This document shows, piece by piece, positions 35,841 through 46,571 of a stretch of DNA of 64,000 nt (its first letter is position 1; each line of letters starts with the position of its first letter). The stretch comes from Halomonas sp. A40-4. GTDB taxonomy: Bacteria; Pseudomonadota; Gammaproteobacteria; Pseudomonadales; Halomonadaceae. The notes beneath the pieces were generated by a model, which saw only the letters and a program-made list of their open reading frames with translations, was not told the origin of the DNA and searched no databases. The translations under genes and the position numbers were made by a program. The DNA lies in contig NZ_CP065230.1 of NCBI RefSeq assembly GCF_015767635.1, positions 3,596,001 through 3,660,000 on the forward strand, read 5' to 3'.

Positions 35841-37196
35841 ATGCGCGATGATGAAAAATATACCAATACCGAAGAGCAGTTGCTTTATCTTCAAAAAAGC
35901 CTGGATGAAGAAGATAGCACCGCTCTGGAAGCGCTATTTGCCGAGCTGGACATCCTGGCCATTGCGCGCACCCTTGAATCTTTTCCCGCTAAAACCCGCG
36001 ATCGGCTTTGGGAGTACATCCCTGGCGAACTCATCGGCGAGGTATTGGCAGAAGTCGATGAAGACATCCGTGCTGACTATATCGAAGATTTATCGGCAAG
36101 CGATGTTGAGCAGATCGTCAAGGGCCTGGATGCCCAGGAAGTGGCTGAAGTACTGGACGTTGCTGACGAAGCCATCAAGACCAGCGTTTATGCCAGCCTG
36201 GACCAGGAAATTCGCGCCCAGGTCGAAAACCTGCATGCCTATGAAGATGATGTGGTGGGGCGATACATGGACCCCGAGACGGTCAATGTAAAGCAGGGTG
36301 TCTCGTTAGAAGCCGTGCAACGCTATATACGCATCCACCAGCTGCTCGACGATGAATCCCAGCAGATCATGATCACGGATAAAGATAAGCGATTGCTCGG
36401 CACACTGACGCTGATTGATTTGATCAAACAACCACAAAGTGCCGTGGTTGATGATTATATGGATGATTTTTTTACCCTGAATGATCAAATGAAAGTCAGT
36501 GATGCAGCGGCGTTATTGCGCTCCAAAGAGCTGCCCTTTGTGCCCGTGTGCGATAGCGATGGATTGCTGGTTGGGCAGTTGAACTCCGCCGATGTATTAG
36601 AAATCACCCAAGATGACGCTGATATGACCCTGAAGCACATGTCAGGCGTCAGTGACGAAGAAGAAGTATTCACCCCCATCATGCGCAGTGCTAAAAGCCG
36701 CGGCATTTGGCTGGGTATTAACCTGTTGACCGCTTTTTTAGCCGCTTTTGTGATCGGTCAGTTCGAAGCAGTGCTCGATCAAATCGTGGCATTAGCCATC
36801 CTGATGCCTGTCGTTGCCAGCATGGGCGGCATTGCCGGTAGCCAAACCCTGACGGTCGTGATCCGCGGCCTCGCGTTGGGCCAACTTGCCGGTAACAACA
36901 AACAGTGGCTGTATAACAAGGAACTCTGGGTAGGCATGAGCAACGGTCTGGTGTGGGCCCTCGTCGTCGGGTTCATTTCCTATCTGTGGTTCAGTGACTT
37001 ACTGATCACGCTGGTCATCACCCTGGCCATTTTTATCAACATGAGCCTCGCCAACTTGTCAGGCGTGCTGATTCCGCTAGTGTTGAAAAGGCTGCAGATT
37101 GATCCAGCGCTGTCCGGCGCAGTCATTTTAACCACCGTCACCGATGTGGTTGGCTTTCTATCCTTTCTGGGGCTGGCGACGCTGATTATTCTGTGA
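35841..37196 (+). CDS. mgtE: Magnesium transporter MgtE
   Basis: This 451-residue protein has the full MgtE layout: a cytoplasmic helical N domain (about 15-125), two CBS domains (about 125-250), a connecting helix and five membrane segments from about residue 285. Selectivity motifs are visible (ILMPVVASMGGIAGSQTLTVVIRGLALGQ and DPALSGAVILTTVTDVVGF). The CBS and N domains sense cytosolic magnesium and gate the channel. I choose the ATG at 35841, which has TAAGGA eight bases upstream. The ATG nine bases earlier overlaps that site. Confidence 0.95.
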   Translation: MRDDEKYTNTEEQLLYLQKSLDEEDSTALEALFAELDILAIARTLESFPAKTRDRLWEYIPGELIGEVLAEVDEDIRADYIEDLSASDVEQIVKGLDAQEVAEVLDVADEAIKTSVYASLDQEIRAQVENLHAYEDDVVGRYMDPETVNVKQGVSLEAVQRYIRIHQLLDDESQQIMITDKDKRLLGTLTLIDLIKQPQSAVVDDYMDDFFTLNDQMKVSDAAALLRSKELPFVPVCDSDGLLVGQLNSADVLEITQDDADMTLKHMSGVSDEEEVFTPIMRSAKSRGIWLGINLLTAFLAAFVIGQFEAVLDQIVALAILMPVVASMGGIAGSQTLTVVIRGLALGQLAGNNKQWLYNKELWVGMSNGLVWALVVGFISYLWFSDLLITLVITLAIFINMSLANLSGVLIPLVLKRLQIDPALSGAVILTTVTDVVGFLSFLGLATLIIL

Positions 37197-37272
37197 CGCC
37201 CTTCTTCAAGGCAGGCGCCGGGGCCTTCTAAAAGCATCCCCAGCGCTTGGTTTACTTGGTGTCTTAGAACGG

Positions 37273-38394
37273 CTATAACCTCACCCACCGCCCTATCTGA
37301 TCTGACCTTTCGATGGCATCGATCAGTCGATTGACCCGGGCCGCTTCGCGAAAATCAGGATAGAGAGGGCGGTGGTTGATGATGCCTTCGACAAGATCCC
37401 TAACCTCGATAATTTTCTGATCGTTATAGCCCAAGCCATGGCCTGGGGCAGGGCTAAATGAAGCATAATCAGGGTGCTCAGGGCCAGCGAACAAGGTGGT
37501 AAAGCCACGTCTCCCTGGGGCATCGCCGTGGCGGTAAAGCTGCAGTTCGCTCATGCGTTCCTGGTCAAACACGATAGCGCCTTTTGTGCCAGTAAGGGTG
37601 TAGGCCAGCCCCATTTTGCGCCCAGCGGCTACCCGAGAAGTTTCAATATTACCCATTAACCCCTGGTCAAAGCTCAGCATGGCCTGAGCCTGGTCGTCGT
37701 TTTCCACTGCCGCCATGCCGCTGCCGTCGACCTTGGGCCGCGATGCGATAACAATCTGTAGCTGACCGCATACCTCTGTAATACGCTGCCCGGTCAAGAA
37801 CTCGGCCATATTGAGAATATGCGACCCTACATCGCCTAACGCACCGGCACCCGCTGTTGCCCGCTGTGTATGCCAATCGTGGGGCTTTTGCGGGTCGAGC
37901 AGGTAATCCTCGTTGTGCCGTCCACGAAAGTGAATCAACTCACCAATCTCACCGCTAGCGACAATTTGTCGGGCCAACTGGGTGGCTGAATTGCGAATAT
38001 AGTTAAAGCCTACCAGGGTTTTAACACCCGCCTTTTCAGCCGCAACGACCATCTCGTCGGCGTCTGCCGTGCTCAGCGCCAGCGGTTTTTCGGCGTAAAC
38101 ATGCTTGCCCGCGGCAATGGCGGCCAGGGCCATCTCTTTATGCAGAAAGTTGGGTGCGCAGATATCCACCACGTCCACGTCACTGTCTGCCACCAGGGCA
38201 CACCAATCATCGGTGGCGCGGGTAAAGCCCCAGGCACGCGCCCGGCTCTCCGCGGTGGCAAGGTTAACGTCCGCCAGCAGTTCGCAAACGGGCTTGGCGG
38301 GCAGATCAAAAACGCTGGACGCTGAATTAAAGGCGACGGCGTGGGCTTTACCCATAAAACCGGTGCCGATCAGGCCAATCTTGAGGGTTTTCAT
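37273..38394 (-). CDS. Gfo/Idh/MocA-family dehydrogenase (inositol-like substrate)
   Basis: This 373-residue NAD(P)-dependent oxidoreductase has the N-terminal Rossmann motif IGLIGTGFMGKAHA and the EKPLALS loop around residue 100. The catalytic region ALGDVGSHILNMAEFLTG carries the Asp and His of the family. It is the last gene of the leftward inositol unit but lies behind a strong stem-loop, so its expression may be lower. Likely roles are a second inositol dehydrogenase (scyllo-inositol, as in IolW/IolX) or oxidation of a related sugar. The true IolG is at 49837. Confidence 0.85.
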   Translation of the reverse strand: MKTLKIGLIGTGFMGKAHAVAFNSASSVFDLPAKPVCELLADVNLATAESRARAWGFTRATDDWCALVADSDVDVVDICAPNFLHKEMALAAIAAGKHVYAEKPLALSTADADEMVVAAEKAGVKTLVGFNYIRNSATQLARQIVASGEIGELIHFRGRHNEDYLLDPQKPHDWHTQRATAGAGALGDVGSHILNMAEFLTGQRITEVCGQLQIVIASRPKVDGSGMAAVENDDQAQAMLSFDQGLMGNIETSRVAAGRKMGLAYTLTGTKGAIVFDQERMSELQLYRHGDAPGRRGFTTLFAGPEHPDYASFSPAPGHGLGYNDQKIIEVRDLVEGIINHRPLYPDFREAARVNRLIDAIERSDQIGRWVRL

Positions 38395-38420
38395 TGTGAT
38401 TATCCCTGTTTTAAAACAAT

Positions 38421-38443
38421 AACGCCGGGCTGGGCCCGGCGTT
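38421..38443 (-). terminator. Stem-loop between mmsA and the Gfo/Idh/MocA gene
   Basis: AACGCCGGGC-TGG-GCCCGGCGTT forms a 10-bp, GC-rich stem. On the minus strand it is followed by ATTGTTTTAAAA, a weak T-rich tail. It is probably a leaky terminator inside the inositol unit. Confidence 0.65.
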
Positions 38444-38469
38444 GAATAGTGTCGTGCCCAGTAGACTGT

Positions 38470-39972
38470 TTACATGGTCGGCATGGTGAAGTGGTTGGTC
38501 TCTTCACGAATGCCGCTGGGCCAGCGTTGGGTGATAGTTTTCATGCGTGTGTAGAAACGCACACCGTCTGGGCCATGCATATGCAGCGGGCCAAACAGCG
38601 AACGCTTCCACCCGCCGAAGCTGTGGAACGCCATGGGCACCGGGATCGGCACATTAACGCCCACCATGCCGACCTGGATCTGCTCGCAGTACTGACGCGC
38701 CGCATCGCCATCCCGGGTAAAGATCGCCGTACCGTTGCCGTACTCGTGAGCATTGACCATGCTGACGGCTTCGTCGAAGCTTTCCACTCGAGCAATCGCC
38801 AGCACTGGGCCGAAGATTTCTTCAGAGTGAATGCGCATGTCTGGCGTCACATGATCAAATAGTGTTCCACCCATAAAATAGCCATCGCCCGCCCCCTCTA
38901 TCGTTGTCTGGCGACCATCCACCACTAGCTCGGCGCCTTCATCCACGCCGGTTTGAATGTAGCCCGCCACTTTGTCGCGATGTTCGCGGGTGATGAGCGG
39001 GCCCATATCGTTATCCGGGCCATCGACCAGACCAGGCCCAACCGTCAATTTCTCCAGTTCAGCTACCAGCTTTTCGCGCAGGCGTTTGGCGGTTTCTTCA
39101 CCCACGGGCACCGCGACGGAAATTGCCATGCAGCGCTCGCCCGCCGAGCCATAGGCGGCGCCCATCAGCGCCCCCACGGCTTGGTCAATATCCGCATCGG
39201 GCATGATCACCATATGGTTTTTGGCCCCGCCGAGAGCCTGGACGCGCTTACCATGGGCGGAGGCAGTGGCGTAGATGTACTCGGCGATCGGCGTGGAGCC
39301 GACAAAGCTTACCGCCTGGACTCGCTCATCGGTGAGCAGTACATCCACGGCTTCTTTATCGCCGTTGACGACGTTGAAGACGCCATCTGGCAGACCCGCC
39401 TCTTTAAGCAGTTCAGCCAGGCGCAACGGCGTGGAGGGATCTTTTTCCGAAGGCTTCATTACAAAGGTGTTGCCACAGGCCAGGGCGATGGGAAACATCC
39501 ACATGGGCACCATGGCAGGGAAGTTGAACGGCGAGATACCCGCACAGACGCCCAGCGGTTGCATCATCGAGTAGCTATCCACCCCGCTACCCACGTTCAT
39601 GGAGTGCTCGCCCTTCTGCAGGTGGGGAATGCCGCAGGCAAATTCGACCACTTCCAGGCCGCGGGTGACTTCGCCTTTAGCGTCAGAAAACACCTTGCCG
39701 TGTTCGCTGGATATCAGCCGCGCCAGCTCATCGGTGTGCTCCTCGACCAGTGCTTTGAACTTGAACAGAATACGCGCGCGTTTCAGCGGCGAGGTTTTTG
39801 ACCAGCTGACAAAGGCCTCATCGGCGATGCGTACTGCGTCACGGGCGTCGTCGGCACTGGCAAGCGCCACCTGGGCGCTCTGTTCACCGGTGGCCGGGTT
39901 GTAAACAGGCGAAGTGCGCTGGCTCTGACCAGCAGAGAACTGACCATTGAGATAGTGGGATAGCGTCTTCAT
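38470..39972 (-). CDS. mmsA: CoA-acylating (methyl)malonate-semialdehyde dehydrogenase
   Basis: This 500-residue aldehyde dehydrogenase of the MmsA/IolA type shows [65 protein letters not shown] and the catalytic Cys in [17 protein letters not shown]. The [11 protein letters not shown] and final [19 protein letters not shown] strings are diagnostic of the CoA-dependent subgroup. In inositol breakdown it converts malonate semialdehyde and CoA to acetyl-CoA and carbon dioxide. The ATG follows CAGGAGCTTGT. It is 35 bases downstream of iolE. It may also serve valine and beta-alanine catabolism. Confidence 0.94.
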   Translation of the reverse strand: MKTLSHYLNGQFSAGQSQRTSPVYNPATGEQSAQVALASADDARDAVRIADEAFVSWSKTSPLKRARILFKFKALVEEHTDELARLISSEHGKVFSDAKGEVTRGLEVVEFACGIPHLQKGEHSMNVGSGVDSYSMMQPLGVCAGISPFNFPAMVPMWMFPIALACGNTFVMKPSEKDPSTPLRLAELLKEAGLPDGVFNVVNGDKEAVDVLLTDERVQAVSFVGSTPIAEYIYATASAHGKRVQALGGAKNHMVIMPDADIDQAVGALMGAAYGSAGERCMAISVAVPVGEETAKRLREKLVAELEKLTVGPGLVDGPDNDMGPLITREHRDKVAGYIQTGVDEGAELVVDGRQTTIEGAGDGYFMGGTLFDHVTPDMRIHSEEIFGPVLAIARVESFDEAVSMVNAHEYGNGTAIFTRDGDAARQYCEQIQVGMVGVNVPIPVPMAFHSFGGWKRSLFGPLHMHGPDGVRFYTRMKTITQRWPSGIREETNHFTMPTM

Positions 39973-40007
39973 ACAAGCTCCTGATTTAAAGGCATCTCTG
40001 GCGCTGT

Positions 40008-40910
40008 TTAGCTGGCAATGTTAAAACCCGCCTGCTCGGCAAGTTGGCAAAGGTTACGGTAGCCCAGACGGGCATAAGTCAGCGGGTGGGCGACTTCGGG
40101 GTCTTGTTCGGCTTCAACCACTAACCAGCCTTGATAACCCTGCTCACACAGGTGAGTTAAGGCGGGAAGAAACTCCACATCGCCATCCCCGGGCACAGTA
40201 AACAGGCCGTCCAGCACGCCGTTTAAAAAGCTTTTGTCGCGGTTGCGCACGTCGTCCAGCACCGGGAAGCGCAAGTCTTTGCAGTGCACATGGTGGATAC
40301 GCTGGCTGTAGCGTTTGGCGATGGCGAGCGGGTCACCGCCAGCGCCGCGCAGATGACCAAAATCAAGCAGCAGACCAACGCCTTCACCGGTGTTGTCCAT
40401 TAAGCGCTCAACGTCGGCTTGGCTCTCGATCACCGTGCCCAAGTGGTGGTGGTACACCAGTTGAATGCCCTGTGATTTCAGATAGTCGCCGACCACATCC
40501 AGGCCATGCTGCAGGCGCTGCCACTCTTCATCAGAAAGATGCGGACGCTGGGAGAGTGGGCGTTGCTGATCGCCGTGTACACAGTGGGTAACTTCGCACA
40601 ACACCATGACCTTGGCGCCACACTGCTTGAGCAGGTTCATGTGATCCTGCACAGCCTCAATCTCTTCTTCTGGGCTACGCTCAAGCAGGCGTGCGGAGTA
40701 CCAGCCTGAAATCAGCGCCAGATCATGAGCGCCCAGCGCCTGGCTCAAGGCGGCAGGCGTGCGGGGGAATTTGTTGCCCAGCTCAAAGCCGCTAAACCCC
40801 GCTTCGCGCCCTTCTTGCAGGCAGGTTTCCAGTGGCGTATCGCCACCCAGGCTGGGCAAGTCGTCGTTCGTCCAGGTGAGCGGATTAATACCTAATGTGA
40901 CCGATGGCAT
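40008..40910 (-). CDS. iolE: Myo-inosose-2 dehydratase
   Basis: This 300-residue TIM-barrel enzyme opens [26 protein letters not shown], the standard IolE N-terminus. Metal and substrate blocks follow ([36 protein letters not shown]). It dehydrates 2-keto-myo-inositol to 3D-trihydroxycyclohexane-1,2-dione. I start it at the ATG at 40910 because GAGGAG lies just upstream; a TTG at 40925 in the same frame would place the start before that site. It follows iolD after 32 bases. Confidence 0.95.
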   Translation of the reverse strand: MPSVTLGINPLTWTNDDLPSLGGDTPLETCLQEGREAGFSGFELGNKFPRTPAALSQALGAHDLALISGWYSARLLERSPEEEIEAVQDHMNLLKQCGAKVMVLCEVTHCVHGDQQRPLSQRPHLSDEEWQRLQHGLDVVGDYLKSQGIQLVYHHHLGTVIESQADVERLMDNTGEGVGLLLDFGHLRGAGGDPLAIAKRYSQRIHHVHCKDLRFPVLDDVRNRDKSFLNGVLDGLFTVPGDGDVEFLPALTHLCEQGYQGWLVVEAEQDPEVAHPLTYARLGYRNLCQLAEQAGFNIAS

Positions 40911-40942
40911 AGCGTGGCTCCTCAATATTTTGTTTATTAGTC

Positions 40943-42790
40943 CTAATGGTGTTGGCGCTGTTTGGCCTCGCGATAGCTTTGATAGGCAGTATTAACCTGC
41001 TCACGCTCGGAGACCTCGGGCACGGCCACGTCCCACCAGGCGCCGCCTTCCTCGGTGCTGGGTAACGGGTCGGTATCCAGGGCAATCACATAAGTCGAGG
41101 TGGCGCTACGAGCTCGCACCAGCGCTTGTTCCAGTTCGGCAATGCCACTCACCGATTCGGACTCACAGCCCAGGGCTTTGGCATGGGCGGCAAAATCGGT
41201 TTTCGGAGCGCCCGCCTCCACAGTGCGGCAATCTTGCAGCAGGTTGTTGAATCCGGCGCCGCCGGTGGCATGTTGCAAGCGGTTGATACAGCCATAGCCG
41301 CGGTTATCCAACACCACGACGATCAGCTTGTGGCCCAGCATCACCGAGGTCGCCAGCTCCGAGTTGTGCATCAGGTAGCTACCATCGCCCACCATCACCA
41401 CCACTTCTCGCTCGGGCTTGGCCATCTTGACGCCCATACCACCGGCAATTTCATAGCCCATGCAGGAGAAACCGTACTCTACGTGGTAGCTGCCAGGGCC
41501 TGAGCACTGCCAGAGCTTATGCAGCTCGCCGGGCAAACCACCCGCCGCGCATACCACAGTGGTATCGCTCCCGGCCTGGCGGTTGACTGCGCCGATCACC
41601 TGGGCATCGGTGGGCAACGCGGCCCCTTGGTCAGCCGTCACTTGGTGTACTGTCTTCGCCCATTCACGCTTGAGCGTATCGGTCTGCTCGCGCCATTCAT
41701 TGCTGCCGCACCCATCGCCAAATGCGTCATCAAGTTGCTCAAGTCCTGCCAACGCATCACAGGTCAACGGCAGTGCCAGATGCTTAACGCTATCGAAACG
41801 CCCAACATTAAGGGCGATGAGCGTTTTATGATTGTTTTCAAATAGCGCTCGGGAGCCCGTGGTAAAGTCCTGGAGCCGAGTGCCTACGGCGAGGATGACA
41901 TCCGCCTGCTCCGCCAACTGATTGGCGGCTGCGCTGCCGGTGACGCCAATAGCCCCCACCGCACAGGGGTGGCTATCCGCCAGCGCGCCTTTACCCGCCT
42001 GGGTTTCGGCTACCGGAATGCCTCTTGCCTTGGCAAAATCGGCCAAGGCGTCGCAAGCAGTGGCGTAATGCACGCCGCCGCCAGCAATGATCAGCGGGCG
42101 CTTGGCCCGTTGTAGCGCGCCGATTGCTTGGCGTAGCTCATAAGCCTCTGGTGGCGAGCGCCGAATGCGATGCACCCTGGGGGCAAAAAAGGCTTGTGGG
42201 TAGTCGTAAGCAAAGGTTTGTACATCCTGAGGCATCGCCAGGGTCGCGGGGCCGCAGTGTTCCGGGTCAAGCAGGGTGGCAATCGCCTGGGGCAAGCTGG
42301 TGAGTAGCTGTTCCGGGCGGCTGATACGGTCAAAGTAGCGCGACACGGGACGAAAACAGTCGTTGACGCTAATGGTAGGATCACCGAAATGCTCCACCTG
42401 CTGGAGAACCGGGTCAGGCTCGCGGGTGGCAAAAGTGTCTCCCGGCAACAACAAAATGGGCAGTCGGTTGGCATGGGCCAGCGCCGCCGCAGTGACCATA
42501 TTGGTCGCCCCTGGACCAATCGAGCTGGTGGCGGCCATTAACCGCTTACGGCCATTGGCTTTAGCAAAGGCAATCGCCGCGTGTGCCATGGCTTGCTCAT
42601 TATGAGCGCGAAAGGTGGGCAGCGTGTCCTGCACGTGGTAAAGCGCTTCACCTAACCCCGCCACATTGCCATGACCAAAAATCGCAAACACGCCTTCGAA
42701 CAACGCCACTTCTTGGCCATCTATTTCGATACGCTGGGCAGCGAGGTACTTGACCAGCGCTTGGGCCATGGTGAGTCGAATGGTGCTCAT
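40943..42790 (-). CDS. iolD: 3D-(3,5/4)-trihydroxycyclohexane-1,2-dione hydrolase
   Basis: This 615-residue thiamine-diphosphate enzyme is of the IolD type. It has an N-terminal pyrimidine-binding domain (FEGVFAIFGHGNVAGLGEAL, about residue 28), a central Rossmann-like domain (RAKRPLIIAGGGVHYA) and the C-terminal ThDP motif VVMVGDGSYLMHNSELATSV followed by LDNRGYGCI. It opens the ring to 5-deoxy-glucuronate. The ATG begins one base after the iolC stop, so translation is probably coupled. Confidence 0.95.
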   Translation of the reverse strand: MSTIRLTMAQALVKYLAAQRIEIDGQEVALFEGVFAIFGHGNVAGLGEALYHVQDTLPTFRAHNEQAMAHAAIAFAKANGRKRLMAATSSIGPGATNMVTAAALAHANRLPILLLPGDTFATREPDPVLQQVEHFGDPTISVNDCFRPVSRYFDRISRPEQLLTSLPQAIATLLDPEHCGPATLAMPQDVQTFAYDYPQAFFAPRVHRIRRSPPEAYELRQAIGALQRAKRPLIIAGGGVHYATACDALADFAKARGIPVAETQAGKGALADSHPCAVGAIGVTGSAAANQLAEQADVILAVGTRLQDFTTGSRALFENNHKTLIALNVGRFDSVKHLALPLTCDALAGLEQLDDAFGDGCGSNEWREQTDTLKREWAKTVHQVTADQGAALPTDAQVIGAVNRQAGSDTTVVCAAGGLPGELHKLWQCSGPGSYHVEYGFSCMGYEIAGGMGVKMAKPEREVVVMVGDGSYLMHNSELATSVMLGHKLIVVVLDNRGYGCINRLQHATGGAGFNNLLQDCRTVEAGAPKTDFAAHAKALGCESESVSGIAELEQALVRARSATSTYVIALDTDPLPSTEEGGAWWDVAVPEVSEREQVNTAYQSYREAKQRQHH

Positions 42791-42791
42791 C

Positions 42792-44750
42792 TTACGCCTC
42801 CTCCGTGTGAGCCAGGGTTTGCGGCAGCGACTGCCTTAATTGCCGCCACGCCTTTATAAGCTCGGCATAGTTCTGGGCGACCCGCTCTACCAAGCTGGCG
42901 TCGTCGATACGCCCGGCAAGCCAATCACGGCTCGCACTGGCAAACAGCGTGCGCCCGACGGTAAAACCTTTACAGCAGGCATGATTGGCTGCGGCTTCGA
43001 AGCCGCGCTTCATATCGTCCATGGGGGCGTCTAGCCCAAGCAGTACGACCCCACGACAGTAGGCATCCTCCCGTTCGATCGTCTCGCCCACCGCCTTCCA
43101 GGCTGCATCTGACATGGCAGGTAGTTTCCACCAGTCAGGGCGGATACCCAGGTTGTAGAGGCGCTGAAGACTGCGCGGCAAGGTGGTGTCGTCATTGAGC
43201 ATGTTCACAGGGGGAATGACTTCAACCAACAACTCCAACCCATAAGCACAGGCCGCCTGATAGAGCTGGCGCAGCCGCTCTTCCTGCTCCAGGCGCAACG
43301 CAATCTCGTCGTCGGGGTGGTAAAACACCAGGCATTTGATGATTTGCTCCCGCGGCCATTGGCGCAGGCAGGCACCTAAATCATCGCCATGCTGGAAGCG
43401 CAGCGGACGTGAGCCCGGCAGTTCCACCGGGCGGCCAATCCACCAGCCTTTGCCGCTGGCTTGGTTGAGCGCTTCCTGACCCAGCACGTCGTCTACCAGA
43501 ATCGCGGGCGTGGTAATACCACCCAGCTTTGCGCCCTCCTCGGCAGCCGACACCAACAGCTTCTTAAGCTTAGGCAGCCGCTCGCTGTCGGCATGCGCTT
43601 CGCGGGCCATATCGGTGAGCTGGCGACGGTGGTCAAAAGCCAGACCTAGCACTTCGGGCCATTGGGCTGGCACTCGGGTGGTGACCCGGTGTAAATGGTT
43701 TAGGCGCTGATCGATATCCGGACGGGGTACCTCATCGCGGCGTTGCAGGTAATCGAATAACTCATCCTCGGTGGGCATGGCCGGGGCACAGCCGTGGCGG
43801 GAGACCACCAACGCGCCACAGGCGTTGGCATAACCGGCACTGGTCTGCCAGGGTTCACCGCGTAACCAGCCACGCAGTAGCCCACTCATAAAGGCATCAC
43901 CGGCTCCCAGCACGTTGAGCACCTCAACCTGTACGCCCTTGACCAAAATACCGCCTTCGATGCGGTCAGGAATAGCGCCTTCAAACACCACGCAACCCAT
44001 GGGCCCCAGCTTGCATACCAGGGTGGCTTCGCTAACTTCGCGCACCGCACGCAGGGCCGCTAAGGTGTCCGTACTGCCACCGGCAATGTGAAACTCCTCT
44101 TCGGTGCCCACAATCAGGTCGAAATCAGGTAGCCAGCGCTGCAGATCGGTGGTGACGGTTTCGTCGGCGATAAAGCGGGTTTCGCCATCACCCGGATTGG
44201 TCAGCCCCCACAGTACGGGACGGTAGTCGATGTCCAGCACCCGCTTCACGCCATAATGAGCAGCGGCGTCCAGCGCTTTGCGACATGCTCGCCGAGTGGT
44301 ATCCGTTGAAAGGTGGGTGCCGGTAATCGCCAATGCCTTTGAGCGGGCAATAAACTCAGGGTCGATGGTGTCAGCGTCGATGGCCATATCGGCGCAGTCG
44401 CGACGGTAAAACAGCAGCGGAAAGCTTTCGCGGTCTTTCAGTGCCAGCAGCACCAAGCCGGTGTGGCGTTCAGGATCGGTTTGCAGTGCCGTGGTATCCA
44501 CGCCTACCCGCTCAAGTTCCTCGCGTACAAAGTTGCCCATCTGCTCATCGCCGACTCGCGAGAGCATGGCTGACTTCAACCCTAGTCGCGCGGTACCGTA
44601 GGCCATATTGCCGGAGCTACCGCCCAGGTATTTGGCGAAGCTGGCAACATCTTCCAGGCGGCTACCGATTTGCTCAGCGTAAAGGTCAACCGCTACACGC
44701 CCCAAGCAAATCAGGTCAAGCGGTCGGTGTTGCATATTGTTGTTTAGCAT
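42792..44750 (-). CDS. iolC: Bifunctional 5-dehydro-2-deoxygluconokinase / DUF2090 aldolase-like
   Basis: This 652-residue fusion has two parts. Residues 1-325 are a PfkB kinase (LDLICLGRVAVDLYAEQIG, YLGGSSGNMAYG, and the ATP/catalytic motif VLNVLGAGDAFMSGLLRG). Residues 340-640 form a TIM-barrel DUF2090 domain (LGLAFDHRRQL, KCLVFYHPDD, RGVVLLGLDAP). The kinase makes 6-phospho-5-dehydro-2-deoxygluconate. The second domain is related to class-I aldolases and probably splits it to DHAP and malonate semialdehyde, replacing a separate iolJ, which is absent here. I start it at the ATG behind GGGGAG; a TTG 39 bases earlier lacks a site. Confidence 0.92.
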   Translation of the reverse strand: MLNNNMQHRPLDLICLGRVAVDLYAEQIGSRLEDVASFAKYLGGSSGNMAYGTARLGLKSAMLSRVGDEQMGNFVREELERVGVDTTALQTDPERHTGLVLLALKDRESFPLLFYRRDCADMAIDADTIDPEFIARSKALAITGTHLSTDTTRRACRKALDAAAHYGVKRVLDIDYRPVLWGLTNPGDGETRFIADETVTTDLQRWLPDFDLIVGTEEEFHIAGGSTDTLAALRAVREVSEATLVCKLGPMGCVVFEGAIPDRIEGGILVKGVQVEVLNVLGAGDAFMSGLLRGWLRGEPWQTSAGYANACGALVVSRHGCAPAMPTEDELFDYLQRRDEVPRPDIDQRLNHLHRVTTRVPAQWPEVLGLAFDHRRQLTDMAREAHADSERLPKLKKLLVSAAEEGAKLGGITTPAILVDDVLGQEALNQASGKGWWIGRPVELPGSRPLRFQHGDDLGACLRQWPREQIIKCLVFYHPDDEIALRLEQEERLRQLYQAACAYGLELLVEVIPPVNMLNDDTTLPRSLQRLYNLGIRPDWWKLPAMSDAAWKAVGETIEREDAYCRGVVLLGLDAPMDDMKRGFEAAANHACCKGFTVGRTLFASASRDWLAGRIDDASLVERVAQNYAELIKAWRQLRQSLPQTLAHTEEA

Positions 44751-44861
44751 AAAGTTCTCCCCACGTAACAGGTTCGTGGTACTGGGCAATAAGGTAGCTC
44801 GAACATATGGGCTTCTTGGGTGGCCAGCGGCAGGCGCTCATCAATAAGAAGCCAACAGCGC

Positions 44862-45665
44862 TTAAAGTGAAAAGGCCGCACGGAATCGGTCGAGCGCAAG
44901 CTCATCATCACCTGAGGCCCAACCTTCCAGACCCACTGTGCCGCGATAACCTATGTCGCTCAGCACTTTGGCAATGGCCGAGTAATTAATCTCGCCTGTT
45001 CCCGGCTCACAGCGCCCGGGGACATCAGCCACCTGCACTTCGCCAATGTAGGGCGCACAGCGATGAATCAGCTCTATCAGATTACCTTCGCCAATCTGGG
45101 CGTGATAAACGTCCAGCATTATGCGCAAGCCAGGGCGATCAACACTTTCTACAAGCGCCAATACATCTGCCAATCGGGCAAACGGCACGCCGGGGTGGTC
45201 AACGTCAGTATTGAGGTTTTCAAGCACGAAAGTGACATCGTTAAGCTCGCCTAAGTCCGCAAGCCTATTAAGTGTGTCGCGGGCTTTGAGCCACATAGAG
45301 CCGGTCAATTGCTGGCAAGGTTTCACAGGAAGGCCTTGTCTATCCAGCCCCGTTCCGTGCAGGTTAAGGCGTGGAATGCCCAAGCGCTTGGCGACGTCAA
45401 CCGACTCTGAGGCGGTGTGCAATAACTCATCGGCCCCAGCGGCATCCGCCAGGGTACCGGTGACATAGCCGGTCATGGATGAAAACGTCGCGCCGCTATT
45501 GGCCAGGGATTCAATGTCGTGCCGGGTCCAGTCCCAGATTTCCACTTGAAAACCCAACGCATCAATACGCTTAACGCGTTCATTCATCGGTAGGTCGCGA
45601 AAAACCATTTCTGCACAAACGGCCAACGTAAACGGCGATGAGAAAGTAGATGCTGACATAGTCAT
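44862..45665 (-). CDS. Hydroxypyruvate isomerase-like / IolH-like TIM-barrel protein
   Basis: This 267-residue sugar-isomerase-type TIM barrel has metal-binding blocks VLENLNTDVDHPG (about residue 147), IMLDVYHAQIGEGN, EVQVADVPGRCEPGTGEINY and GTVGLEGW. The VADVPGR..PGTGEINY string is typical of hydroxypyruvate isomerase (Hyi), while the position inside an inositol operon suggests an IolI or IolH role, such as interconverting inososes. Both are open. It lies 23 bases downstream of the ABC ATPase and 111 bases before iolC, with an 8-bp stem (44810-44853, 28-base loop) in that gap. Confidence 0.8.
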   Translation of the reverse strand: MTMSASTFSSPFTLAVCAEMVFRDLPMNERVKRIDALGFQVEIWDWTRHDIESLANSGATFSSMTGYVTGTLADAAGADELLHTASESVDVAKRLGIPRLNLHGTGLDRQGLPVKPCQQLTGSMWLKARDTLNRLADLGELNDVTFVLENLNTDVDHPGVPFARLADVLALVESVDRPGLRIMLDVYHAQIGEGNLIELIHRCAPYIGEVQVADVPGRCEPGTGEINYSAIAKVLSDIGYRGTVGLEGWASGDDELALDRFRAAFSL

Positions 45666-45688
45666 ATTGGCTCTTTGGTAGCTGTTCG

Positions 45689-46570
45689 CTAAACGTTTTC
45701 AGCGGGCTCATCAATCTTCCCGCCAGCGGCCTTCGGAGTAGTCTGGTTGCCAGCAGCGCTATTGGCTTTTTTTTCGCGGTCGCTGCGCTGGAACTCAGCG
45801 AGTTCTGCATCCAAGCTCTCCAGCTCGGCACCACCGGCCATCATGTTGAGTACTTCTTCGCGGGTGACGTCTTCTTTGCGGAAGGACCCCAGGCTGCCAC
45901 CGCGTGACAATAGGGTGAACGCATCGGCTACCGGGAAGGCGTGGTGGACGTTATGGGTAATAAAGATGACCGCCAGGCCATCGGCCCGCGCCTTGGCGAT
46001 ATAGCGCAGTACTACCGAGGCCTGCTTGACCCCGAGGGCGGACGTTGGCTCATCCAGAATCAGCACCTTGGCGCCAAAATAGACGGCTCGGGCAATCGCC
46101 ACGCACTGGCGTTCGCCGCCGGAAAGCGTGCCCACCGGCTGACTCGGGTCGCGCACATCAATGCCGATTTTGGCCATTTCCTGCTTGGCAATGCGGTCGG
46201 CGTATTTCCAATCGATGCGCTTGAACAGCCCCCAGCCCACCGTCGGCTCGCGCCCCATAAAGAAGTTCCGGGTAATCGACATCAACGGCACCATCGCCAA
46301 GTCCTGGAAAACCGTCGCGATACCTGCGTCTAGTGCGTAAGCCGGTGACTTGAAGCGAGCGGGTTCGCCATCCAGCAGCATCTCGCCATGGGTGGGCTGA
46401 TGAACGCCCGAGAGGGTTTTGATCAGCGTCGACTTGCCCGCGCCGTTATCACCGAGCAGGCACATCACTTCACCGGCATAGACCTGCATGGAAATATCGC
46501 TCAAGGCGATCACACTGCCGAAGTGCTTGCTGACGCTGCGCATTTCGATCATTGGCGTTTGAGTTGTCAT
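45689..46570 (-). CDS. Inositol/sugar ABC transporter ATP-binding protein (single-domain, FrcA-like)
   Basis: This 293-residue ATPase has Walker [11 protein letters not shown]-loop [13 protein letters not shown], signature LSGGERQ, Walker [13 protein letters not shown] and a final ITHNVHHAF switch. Only one nucleotide domain is present, as in FrcA of fructose importers. RbsA and Caulobacter IatA have two fused domains. A charged Ala/Lys-rich tail of about 35 residues follows (from [12 protein letters not shown]). It should work as a dimer under the permease encoded one base upstream. Confidence 0.9.
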   Translation of the reverse strand: MTTQTPMIEMRSVSKHFGSVIALSDISMQVYAGEVMCLLGDNGAGKSTLIKTLSGVHQPTHGEMLLDGEPARFKSPAYALDAGIATVFQDLAMVPLMSITRNFFMGREPTVGWGLFKRIDWKYADRIAKQEMAKIGIDVRDPSQPVGTLSGGERQCVAIARAVYFGAKVLILDEPTSALGVKQASVVLRYIAKARADGLAVIFITHNVHHAFPVADAFTLLSRGGSLGSFRKEDVTREEVLNMMAGGAELESLDAELAEFQRSDREKKANSAAGNQTTPKAAGGKIDEPAENV

Positions 46571-46571
46571 G

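Noticed and set aside
38953..39801. 282-codon open frame on the plus strand
   Set aside because: It is antisense to mmsA and has no recognisable domain.
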